From Endomychus coccineus (Eukaryota > Arthropoda > Insecta > Coleoptera > Endomychidae): 64,000 nt of DNA. The notes beneath the pieces were generated by a model. That model did no database searches. It saw only the letters and a list, made by a program, of their open reading frames with translations, and was not told where the DNA came from. Position numbers and translations under genes: made by a program. Location of the stretch: positions 7,564,001-7,628,000 of the forward strand of contig OY294070.1 in NCBI GenBank assembly GCA_958510875.1, given 5' to 3'. Positions 55,043-64,000 of this stretch are shown here, in pieces (the stretch's first letter is position 1; every line of letters starts with the position of its first letter).

Positions 55043-56435
55043 ACTTTTAAATTCCCACTGTACGCAAAAAATTTTCGACGGGATCGAAAAAGAGGAAATT
55101 GTAATTTTTGACATTTTTGGCACCTTCTGCTTCTTGTACATTTGGTTGTAGCACAGCGACTGTATGAGATAAAGTTTTCTCTACGACCTACTAATTTCGC
55201 GAGAAAACAAATCAAAAACATTTTGATATTCTTAAAAATGCGCAGTGGTGGGGGTAATAACTTCTTCGTATTAAGCTCGTCACATGCCCCGCTAATGATT
55301 TATAAAAAAAAGGTTTCTCCACAAAAGCCATATTTACAAATTTACTATACTGATCATTCACGGTTCAATTGAAGAGGAAGAGACATAAGAGCGATTACAA
55401 GATAAAAAATCACAACTTGTACATAAATCGACTGGAATAAAGAAGAATGTGGATGTCCAAGTGAAGTGACATCTCAATTATGACAAGTTCATTCGGAAGT
55501 ATTTCCTAGAAAAGATTTGCTTATAGAACGCGTGGGTGATCCAAAATACATCCAAGTGATATGTTTGCGGAAAGGTATGTGTTTATCAATTACGTTAACA
55601 CTCGGAAAAACATCAAATTAATGGGAGAGACCCTTTAAAAATAATTGTGAGCCTCTTCAATGACATATCTACAAATAAATCGTTACAACAACTGATGTTT
55701 ACAATGTACCTGTACTTTCTAATCATCTCGATAACCATCGGTTTTTATTTGTGTTGACATTATAATGGCGAGACCTCCTGTTCGATGAATAGGCATAATT
55801 TATAAACAAACCACTGTCACAATATGCGTGGCGAACACTCGAGTGAACAACGTGGAAGGCGATTATTATCTACTAACCAACAGGAGCGACGTACGAGGGA
55901 TCAGTAACAAAAAATATCATCATTATACAATTCTATTTTTTCACCCTTTAACGTGAAATTTCATTCATACTGTAAAATCATACATTTCCACTTTTATTTC
56001 TACTTATTGGTTGCAAAGGATTACTGTTGTTGGTCATTCATGAACTTAGAGGATTATTACTACAGGATTACATGGTGGGTTCTTGTATTTTAATAATAAT
56101 GATATTCTTGGTAACAACGGAGTTTACAGGTTAATCAATAATTCGTGGAATAAATATATTAAATAGCTTTAAATATTGATGAATAAATTATTTACTTTGA
56201 AGAAAATGTACAATGTTAAACACACTATGTGGAATAAGGAAAAAAATACTTGAAAAAATCTGGGAACTATATTTTGCAAAATAATATATTTCAATATGTA
56301 TCAGATGTGATACGAAGTGCATCAACAGCTCTATTGATGAAAGTTTCGAAAACAATTCAAGTCTCTATTGAAACAGGGAAACACTCCAAATTTTTCGCAT
56401 TTTACATATGAAAGTTTCTTACACAAGGGTCTTTT
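55043..56435. other. Unassigned; possible downstream part of the element encoding the 254-codon ORF
   Basis: A 76-codon frame at 55142-55372 (contains MRSGGGNNFFVLSSSHAPLM) lies 100 bp downstream on the same strand and could be the next gene of the same unit, but it has no recognised motif. Beyond 55400 nothing is seen. Confidence 0.35.
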
Positions 56436-57383
56436 GTACCGGGATATCAAAAATTATCTTCGTCAAGGGTGGTTGTGAAATCTAAAACGTGTGTCTTACT
56501 TTACGTATGAAATAATTATGTCACTGTCACACTGACATCATCAATAACCTACAAATTTCATACCTATTTATTTCAGTTGTAAAACAATAATGAACTACAA
56601 ATTATGAAATAATTATGTGAAGTTTGAAGCTTTTCAGAGGTCGTGATAGCCACAATCCGGGTCAAAAACTGTTTTGAAATAGTTAGTTTTCCGTAAATCG
56701 AATGACGTTCACTTGAGAAGCCCGTAGCACGCAAGTTAGAAGAGTGCAAACTGGTTGTACCTAATACGGCTTTACGACGACTTTTCGCGTGCCGTTTTCG
56801 CTTCATGTAGTTAGATTTAGTATCGGACCGTGCTCGATGGCCCTTCTTTTTTCGATAAATGTCCATTAAATAGGAAAATTTAATTAAAACAGTTTGAGCT
56901 ATTCTCAGATCTCAGCTACGCGCGTCTAACGTGCGACGTACCAAAGGGAATTTTCTCGCGACTAAAATGTACACGAAGCGGGTAAAAGCTAGCGGCCCAT
57001 AGCCAAAAACACTTTATTACAACTGGCGCCGGTCGCACGGGGCAAGAAACAGCCCCAAATTAACAAGACCGAGGTAAAGTGTATAAACTCTAACTTAGGC
57101 GCAGCGAGCTCCTCGAGGCGTATGTCAAAATGATTTCGTTCGTAGCTAATTACATAGGACGTCTGGCGTTCATGCAATTATGTTTTTAGATAATTCGAAC
57201 CTTCTAATTTCGATAGGCCACGTGAAAATCCCGGAGTCCAAAGCGCTGAAGACTTCTGCGAAATTTCGCACTTTTAGAAACTTCAAATTAATTATGACAT
57301 AATCATTTCAAACGTAAAGTAAGACACACGTTTTAGATTCCACAACCACTCTTGACCAAGATAATTTTTGATATCCCGGTACC
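56436..57383. mobile_element. TIR element, family C, copy 2 (948 bp)
   Basis: TIRs start GTACCGGGATATCAAAAATT and continue ATCTTCGTCAAGGGTGG on the left; the right side mirrors this (CCAAGATAATTTTTGATATC, CCGGTAC). They also include AAACGTGTGTCTTACTTTACG / its inverse. The interior matches 18307-19115 and 33305-33600. Its TIRs extend about 20 bp further out than those recognised in copy 1, so this copy defines the ends better. No ORF. Confidence 0.83.
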
Positions 57384-58169
57384 ATGTTCTTGTGGTAGTA
57401 TATATATGGACCAGTGACCGATACCATCTGTTCGGAAATAGGGTAACTAATTTCAACTTCCAGACAACTGTTGACAGATCTATTCCATTCGCATTAGCTA
57501 CATATTTGTAGCTTTTCCTCTTGGGTCTTTCTTCATGACTATTCCAGATGGAAGCTTGCAGCAAACTATTCTGTTTCGTCGAATAGTTCCTAAAGAATGA
57601 ATTCCTTGGTGTACCAAGTAGGATATCAATGGTATACATGAATAATAATTATCAAAATAAAGTATGTAGGCTGCACCACGTAGAATTTCCCGGCTAGATC
57701 TGGTTCTTCTGATTCACTATGATCAAATTTCCTATGAACGTGCATCACAACCTCTATGAACTGAGCTGTCATCGAACATCAATACAGTTTCGTACGCATA
57801 TCGCTGGCGAATATCCGAATATTACGGAACGTACAGCACAACACCTTCGCTCATGTTTGATCCACGCAGCGTGAAAAGGACCTAGTGTAAGCTTTGACCC
57901 GTCCGGAAACGTTCGAATTGGCAAAGCCATCATGAATAGCCGGAGCAGTGTATAATTAATACTAACAACACGTGACGAGATAAACCATCGTTAGGCGCTC
58001 AAATACCGTGAACAAACAACTGACAATTTAATGACAGGTTTTCGAAGTGTGCCTTGAAACAAAAGAAACGATCTATTATGTTTGCGTTAAGCGTTCGGCC
58101 CATCCGCTATCGTAATCAGAACCAGAATGCTCTGGTCGGCGACGTTGCCGAAACTCCCCCTAATACGGA
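57384..58169. other. Interval with no recognisable gene
   Basis: The 115-codon minus-strand frame (57292-57639) overlaps the element end and has no motif. Nothing supported. Confidence 0.4.
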
Positions 58170-59032
58170 TAGTCGAGGAAATAAAGCACAAAATTAGACC
58201 AAACCTGGAATTTTTCAACGAATGAACGGATTTTGATGTAATTGGGATCATTCGATACGGGAAATCGAGTGAAAAAAATGTGGGGTATTGGATTTTCATG
58301 GAAATTTGTTTCTGATTCTTATAACTTTAAAAATAAGCATTCAAAGATTTTATTTCGGAATATCTTTGTACAGTTGATTTTTGTCTGAAACTAGTTGCAA
58401 AATCTTTTTGATGTCCTAAAAATCATTGGTCACCCAGTCTCACTATGGGAAATTGTCACAGCAATTGTTTTATTAACAAATTGACCGCTTATAAACAATT
58501 TAAATTGGCAAATTTCCCAGATCACAAAAAAATTGTTGGGGTCTCTAATTACGATCAAAAATAACAGAAATATTCATCATCACCAATTTCCAGGTGAAAT
58601 GTGGCACCGGAAGTTGAGTATATTTAACTTAATTTATACCTTTTTCTTGCAAAAAATGGACTCAATTGGTTTTTTTGAGCTAGTAATCAATATACCGAAT
58701 CCAAGGATGACCAGGTCATTCATAATCGCCCTGAAGTTGGCCAAATGGAACCGGAAGTTGATGAATTTCACCATAATTTATCATGATTATTAATGTAGCG
58801 ACGAACTGTTAATGTAAAAATAATAATAATAAGTATTTCTGTCTCAAAATAACAATTTTTTTGGGATCTGGAAAATTTGTTAATTTAAATTGTTTATAAA
58901 CAGTCAATTTGTTAATAAAACAATTGTTGTGCCATTTTCCCTTGGTGAGACTGGGTAACCAAATGATTCTTAGGACATCAAAAACATTTTGCAACAAGTT
59001 TCAGACAAAGATCAACTGTACAGAGATATTCC
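58170..59032. mobile_element. Foldback element B3, right end truncated
   Basis: Left end TAGTCGAGGAAATAAAGCAC (58170). Arms: GTACAGTTGATTTTTGTCTG (about 58369) through ATTTAAATTGGCAAATTTCC mirror 58850-59030 (CAGACAAAGATCAACTGTAC). Loop near 58695. The right arm stops at about 59032 before reaching the terminal 190 bp. The internal block is degenerate (GGGGTCTCTAATTACGATC). Confidence 0.8.
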
Positions 59033-59667
59033 AATAGTTGCCGTTTTCTCGTCTAAAATGACTGTACTAAGTGAATTTATGTGAATGAAATTGACTATCA
59101 AGCGTGTACAAGAAGCAATTTAAATCAAAATTTTTACTTACAATCGCGGAAATATCATCGATATATCTATGCCAAACTTTTGTAAACTGATTTAATTTTG
59201 ATTTTAAGGAGTTTCGCTTAGAAAAATATTGTCCAAAAAAGGAAAGAGTTGTTTGTTTGTTTATAACAGTTTTTGTTAAAAGTTAAATAATTTTTCTAAG
59301 CCAACTTGAAACCTTAATGTCAATAGAGTTACGCCTAGCGTATATTATACTGCGTCACAGAGTCGGTATTTAAATGATGTACTCACGGGCGTTACAACAA
59401 AAGAAGTTGAGAAACAGTTGACAATAGAGATAATAATCGCGTATAACGTAAAACGTTCCCAGCACGTATTTTATAAAAATAAGAAACTCTTATTCACGTT
59501 TTCGTCGTTTCAACCGCAGATTTTGAAATGAATAATTCGTTAAGAGCACTTCTAACGGAACATTGCCGTCCGTTTCGTTAACCGCACGTTGCCACGTTTC
59601 ACTTGTTTTCCCGATTTGAAAAATTAACAGATTTCACCTTTTCTTCAACTGTTTTTAACTGTTAAGT
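59033..59667. other. Interval with no recognisable gene
   Basis: Nothing supported. Confidence 0.4.
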
Positions 59668-60011
59668 ATCATGCGACCCAAAAACCCCCTTGGTGGATTT
59701 AAAATTCAAAAACAATATATATTGCCAAAATAATCTATAAGGGTACAAAAATGGCCAATTTGATCTATTTTCCACCCCCAGAATTGATTTCAAGTAAATC
59801 TGACGTCAAAATCATAATCAGCGACCCAAAAAACCTCCTTGGTGCTTTTTAAATTAGAAATTACCCTTTTGGTGGCCATAAAGGGAGGGGGGTGACTGGT
59901 GAGGTATTATGTGTTATGAATGATCCCGATAACCCCACGAATCGAATTTCACAAAAGTTTTCGATTCTTTTTTTTATTATAAGCTGAAATCCCGGCTCAT
60001 TGCTTGGACTA
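59668..60011 (+). mobile_element. Single arm of an A-type foldback element
   Basis: Two internal blocks (TGCGACCCAAAAACCCCCTT at about 59671 and ATCAGCGACCCAAAAAACCT at about 59817), then ATGAATGATCCCGATAACCC and finally CCCGGCTCATTGCTTGGACTA, the A-type end (A2: CGGTTCATAGCCTGGACTA). Order and spacing match the right arm of A2; the left arm is absent. Confidence 0.78.
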
Positions 60012-60119
60012 ATAAGCGAAACAGCAATTTAATAAATCCAAATTCGTCTCCAGCTGAGGTTAACCCATTGTATACATTATTATCCCCAAATAGTATTCAA
60101 ACAGGCACATTTTGATTCA

Positions 60120-60190
60120 TAATTTAGTTCACTCTGATGATGGCTACTTGGTAGCTGAAAGGTCCTGAGTACTTCTAACAGTATTTTTAG
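60120..60190 (+). ncRNA. Second hammerhead-like motif, copy 2 (putative)
   Basis: CTGATGA (60134-60140), stem GGCTAC/GTAGCT with a TTG loop, GAAA (60157-60160), then AGTACTTCTAACAGTATTTT. Flanks also match the 50346 copy (AATTTAGTT.ACT before, TAGTAT.TTTAGT after), so the repeat unit is at least 90 bp. Confidence 0.45.
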
Positions 60191-61054
60191 TAGACAATGG
60201 TGATTGTTCATAATATTTACAACTTACTGTTCGCATTCATAATTCTCTGCGAATAAAGTATTAACCTAAAATTGCTGCTTGGAGGTAATATCACATACAA
60301 ACTTGTAACCTAAAACGAAAGCTAATAAAAAAAAAGAATTGTTTGGCAGTCTTTAAGTTTCGAACTTGTGGTACTAAAAGCGAATTCAGTACAGGTGTCT
60401 TACTAACTCCGCTATAACCGCTGATATTAACTCGATATCACATTCCTATATCAGACTTTAATATGTCTCAAATTTGAGGGTGAGAAAGTTCTGCTCAAGC
60501 AAGATAAAGTAATTTCTGAAAAGTGCCCAGTCAGTCTTCACATTACGGCGAAACGGGAATCGTATAATAAGGGTAGAGCACAAAATTAACTGGGGACTTG
60601 TTCGGAACAGAGAAGAGTAAAGTCTGTAATAGTAATGACAATAAGAAGGCACAAAGCAAATGCCGGAGCGGCTCGTAATCTTAAAAAACCTCAAGTAACC
60701 CTTCAGAACAAACGACGTATAACTATAATGGAGTAAGGAGCCCAAGTCCCATTTATCATCCGATCGTATTATATTTGTTTACATTGAGGTCGCGTATAGA
60801 AGAAGGATTTTAATTGTATACAGAACGTTGGATCCTCCAGTGACAATTGGCGGACATTGTTGACGCTACAAATGAGAAGCTTGCATTCTTTCAATATTCT
60901 AAGAAGTAAAATGGCATTTTGTTGTCGGCTTGTAAGATTAAAAATATCATTATGAAAGACAATTGGAATATAACAATATGGTGACATATCATCCACACAT
61001 CGATGATTTCGTTAATAAGAAAAATGCCCAGTTTGATGAACTGGGAATCCCCTT
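60191..61054. other. Interval with no recognisable gene
   Basis: Nothing supported. The end of this stretch may hold decayed RNase H codons (KKQMHPIEV starts at 61056). Confidence 0.4.
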
Positions 61055-61400
61055 GTGGTTAAGAAAAAACAGATGCATCCGATAGAGGTTGCGGCTACGG
61101 TGTGCCTAGTAGACGTGTGGGATTGCATACATACATTGAGCGGTAATATCACTCTACACTGGGCCTCTGGCCTTCCGGGAATAAAGGGAAACGAAATAGC
61201 TGATGAATTTGCAAAAACCACCCCCAATGGTTGCTGAATCTGAGGTGGGCATTTCGAAGAGGATCATCAAAGAGTTAGACAGTCCAAAGCATCGATCGGA
61301 CTGGATACTAGAGAAGACGTTCGACTGCATTAGGTAGTGGATAAATTCCAAGGAACTCTTTGTATGAATATACGAGGGAAAGGTGAAAAGTTCTTGAAAA
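61055..61400 (+). pseudogene. Non-LTR RNase H C-terminal fragment
   Basis: Reads NITLHWASGLPGIKGNEIAD, EFAKTT: the RNase H C-terminal block (HW.PGH.GI.GNE.AD..AK) with the active-site His region changed to SGLP. After the stop at 61235 another frame gives KRIIKELDSPKH.SDWILEK, the usual post-RNase H helix. 5' part missing. Confidence 0.72.
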
Positions 61401-61591
61401 AATAAACATTCTGAAGAAATGGCTTTCAAGTATTAATATCTCCGATACAAACGTGATCCTTACGTCTTTGTCTATGGAACACAATTATTTGACTTAACTG
61501 AAACTACTATAAACAAACAACCGGATGTGCAATGGGCAATCCCCTCCCTCCTTTGCAACACCACCGAACGATCTCTTTTGAAAGTAGTCAT
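61401..61591. other. Linker, no gene
   Basis: TACGAGGGAAAGGTGAAAAG near 61371 resembles a mariner end (compare 15268), but no partner end was found. Confidence 0.35.
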
Positions 61592-61592
61592 A

Positions 61593-61657
61593 ACTGGCCA
61601 ACAACATGGTAAAAAGACCAAAAGTATCTCACTGTTTTTACCATGTTTTTGGCCAGT
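61593..61657. repeat. Hairpin: 23-bp near-perfect inverted repeat
   Basis: ACTGGCCAACAACATGGTAA(AAA) and (TTT)TTACCATGTTTTTGGCCAGT pair over 22 of 23 bases around a 19-base loop. It could be the centre of a decayed palindromic MITE or a structured RNA. No promoter seen. Confidence 0.7.
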
Positions 61658-61799
61658 CATCTCATTTTTACACTGCTTGGGAGTTACTAAATTATCGCCG
61701 AATCCGTCATTTCTTACCTGAATGACCCTCGGACGAAAGTGTATATTTGAAAGCTTAGTGTAGTAGTTTCCGAAGCTTAGAGTAATAATAATGATAATC

Positions 61800-62030
61800 G
61801 ATCGAAATGGATACGGACAGCATTTGTTGTATGCAGGATGGGTGGATATAAAATATCGTACCCCACAAGAAACAATGCAAACGATGTTTAAAAACTGGCC
61901 TGCAAGATCGTGCGATCTAACACCTATGGACCCCTCTCTACAGATATATTTAAAGTTACTGATTAATGTACAATGATTTCTGGGTGGCCTTAAACTTAAC
62001 AAACGACGCGTTTTAGACCAAATAAACAGA
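61800..62030 (+). pseudogene. IS630/Tc1-mariner-type transposase C-terminal scrap
   Basis: MQDG.. (second catalytic region, about 61833), then in another frame RTPQETMQTMFKNWPARSCD and LTPMD (third catalytic D region: W.PRSCDLTP.D), then YLKLLINVQ and LNKRRVLDQINRI. Only the last third of a transposase is visible and the frames change at least once. Confidence 0.45.
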
Positions 62031-62105
62031 ATATACATATTCCCATGTATCGAATCGGGAATATACTGAGCATCTTTTTTTATTGAAATTATTATTCTTA
62101 TAGTG

Positions 62106-62664
62106 ATCGGCCGATACCAATATAAATATCAGTGCATCGGTATCGTATCGGCATATCGAAAAATTTTGCCAATAATCGGTAACGGCTAAATTTTTCCGAT
62201 AAATATCGGCTTCTATTATTAGATTAACTATTCTATTTATTTCAAAAATGTTTTGTAAATACTTTTGCACATCTTACAAATAGCAGCATTTTTTCTGATT
62301 CAGCAGTCACCTTCTTTTCAAAAAACTGTCATAGAGAACTTTATTTCCCTTTCATTTTAATGGAATTTTCAGAGATTTTGGGATTAACCTCTCTATCTAG
62401 TAATTGTGAACTATTTTGTTCTGTTGGTTTGAAAAAACTGATTTTTTTGCACGACATGATCGTTATCTGAAGTAGCAATGTTAATTGTACTAATTCGATT
62501 CGATAACTGAGCAGTGCAGCGATTGCAGCAGCGCTGGTACACTACATTTTCCGTAAGACGGGTAATCCCCGCTGGTATTTAGACTCGTCATACCGGTATT
62601 GGACTTTAAGATGCTTTACAGCGTGCCGATTCCGATATTATATCGGTATCGGCAAAAAAATCAC
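62106..62664. mobile_element. Putative non-autonomous hAT with BED-finger scrap
   Basis: GTGATCGGCCGATACC at the left and GGTATCGGCAAAAAAATCAC at the right form imperfect TIRs. Many TATCGG/CCGATA words crowd both ends, a subterminal pattern known in hAT elements. On the minus strand near 62285-62240, KNAAICKMCKSIYKTFLK resembles the Cys half of a BED zinc finger. A target duplication around TTCTTAT is suggested but not clean. Confidence 0.5.
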
Positions 62665-63644
62665 TTTCTTATTGAAACAACTTCTGATCTCACATTATTT
62701 GAATATCCATGTCCATAAAACGTTCTTCTCCATCTACAATACTCGTAATAGTATGTAAATGGTAAATGCCTTTAATAAACATGCGTGTTCATTATACGTA
62801 TCTGATGTTAACTAAATTACCTATAATTAAGTCATGTAGATTTTTTCTAATACCCATTCATAAATAAACAGGCATAATTTGGAAGATAAAAATTAATATC
62901 AGAGCAGTTACGTGCAGCTATGCACAACCTTTTAGGCAATAAAAGTCGAAAGAACTCTGAATTAATGAACATAAAGTTGTTTTCAGTACAACTTCTCCCA
63001 AATGTTTACTCGTGCAAACATAAATAACGTATATGGTGGTCTTCAACTACAAACCTGAACATGAATAATAGTGTGAACGAATGCGACTAACCTGATTGAC
63101 CTGTGAAATATTCATTTTCTTATTGTATCTTTAAAGAACGTTGAAAGATCTGAAAACAAATGAAAAAGGAACAGTCATAAAATGAAAGGATATTAGAGAA
63201 GGTGATGGGAAACTTGGAAAGCAAATCCATAAACTTTATAACCAATTCCGTGAGTAAAGCTGATTGCTGAGGAGAAGAGAAAAAGAACCAAGACTCAATT
63301 GTAAATTATGATTTTTTCATTCAAAAGATTAGGGACAAGAAGAGGGAGACCGTGAATTATGTTGGTTGGTGCTGAAAATGCTTTCCCATAGTTAGATTGT
63401 AAAATAATTACCAGTTACAGTGCTGTCGCTTGGATAATCAATCCTGCAACAGCAGCCAAGTAAAGTGGTTGGAGGGAGAGGGTAATTAGAATTATCAAAG
63501 ATCCACACCGGGAAAATTTGGGTAAAGCCAGTCTGACATATGAAGAATTAATCACCACACTTTGGGTCTGCGAATCAATAAAGATTTGGAAACCACGAAC
63601 ATACACACGTGAAGAGAGCTGTTCCATTCACTCCTGCCGAATTT
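62665..63644. other. Interval with no recognisable gene
   Basis: Nothing supported. Confidence 0.4.
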
Positions 63645-63990
63645 CTGAGATAAATCCTTAGAATAGAAGAAACAGAACTCAGTACGAAGCAGGTACAACC
63701 TCACAGTCATAAGAGGATCCATGATGGAACACCACAAACTCAACGGCCACCTGAATAAAATTGGTCTAGACAACGGTGGAATGTGTAGATTCTGCACAAA
63801 ATCAGAAGAAACACCGATACATCTGTCAACCGACTGCGAAGGTACCCTGCTCCAGAATCTTGGGGATATACACAACCTTGGAGGAAATTTTTCCACTGAA
63901 GCCTGGGAAAATTCTAGCTTTCTTCACTGGTATACTGTGAAACAGTACTGTAAAGCGGGGTACAAAAGCAGTAACACCCCTCAACAATCC
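63645..63990 (+). pseudogene. Non-LTR element C-terminal tail (R1/Jockey-like)
   Basis: HHKLNGHLNKIGLDNGGMCR, FCTKSEETPIHLSTDCEGTL: an intact C-x2-C-x8-H-x4-C knuckle, the hallmark of the LINE C-terminus. Then LGDIHNLGGNFSTEAWENSS and FLHWYTVKQYCK. The frame is open to near the window edge. The RNase H part upstream is not preserved. Confidence 0.8.
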
Positions 63991-64000
63991 AATCTAATAT

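Noticed and set aside
61371..61395. mariner end (TACGAGGGAAAGGTGAAAAG)
   Set aside because: Similar to the mariner termini at 15268 and 27821, but no partner end or transposase lies within mariner distance.
61472..62038. 188-codon minus-strand open frame
   Set aside because: Covers the hairpin and the antisense of a transposase scrap; low-complexity composition and no domain.

Overview
The window looks like gene-poor, AT-rich animal chromatin, most likely from an insect. The pointers are a short (TTAGG)4 tract (the insect telomere-type unit), Tc1/mariner and hAT transposons, a Helentron-like ORF, Jockey/R1/I-type and R4/R2-like non-LTR fragments, tRNA-derived SINE-like sequences, and Penelope-like elements carrying hammerhead ribozymes. 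No host protein-coding exon could be supported. Almost everything recognisable is a broken mobile element, so most genes are given as pseudogenes whose frames were followed by eye.

Layout. 0.7-4.1 kb: a 3.4 kb foldback (palindromic) element with tandem subrepeats. 4.9-8.2 kb: a non-LTR RT fragment and inverted Penelope-like copies with ribozymes. 8.9-10.6 kb: an internally deleted hAT element with perfect 8-bp target duplications. 11-16.9 kb: LINE fragments, a palindromic MITE inside a foldback arm, and a mariner nested in another inverted-repeat element. 18.3-24.6 kb: a TIR element, a hAT zinc-finger fragment, a tRNA-like/SINE remnant, an R1-like LINE and a Tc1 pseudogene holding an intron-like insert. 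26.9-36 kb: an R4/R2-like LINE, a deleted mariner, a DD41D element, LINE tails, a Helentron helicase-endonuclease remnant and an I-like LINE. 37.4-45.4 kb: a LINE/Penelope chimera, LINE tails, an RT split by a SINE, and three foldback elements. 45.4-50.4 kb: Penelope terminal repeats and RT, with a MITE and a foldback element inserted. 53-60 kb: more foldback elements, plus the only long intact ORF that does not look like a transposase (254 aa, 54278-55042). 61-64 kb: LINE tails and DNA-transposon remnants.

The main unexplained signal is a set of otherwise divergent palindromic elements spread over the window. They share an end (TAGTC[C/G]AGG), apparent 3-bp target duplications, and an internal block GGTCGCTGATCACGAATCCG that repeats inside the arms. 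Together they occupy roughly 9 kb. I could not assign them to a named family. Secondary signals are several hammerhead ribozymes (one textbook-perfect), a second hammerhead-like motif family, and the in-frame 54-bp intron-like insert in a Tc1 transposase.
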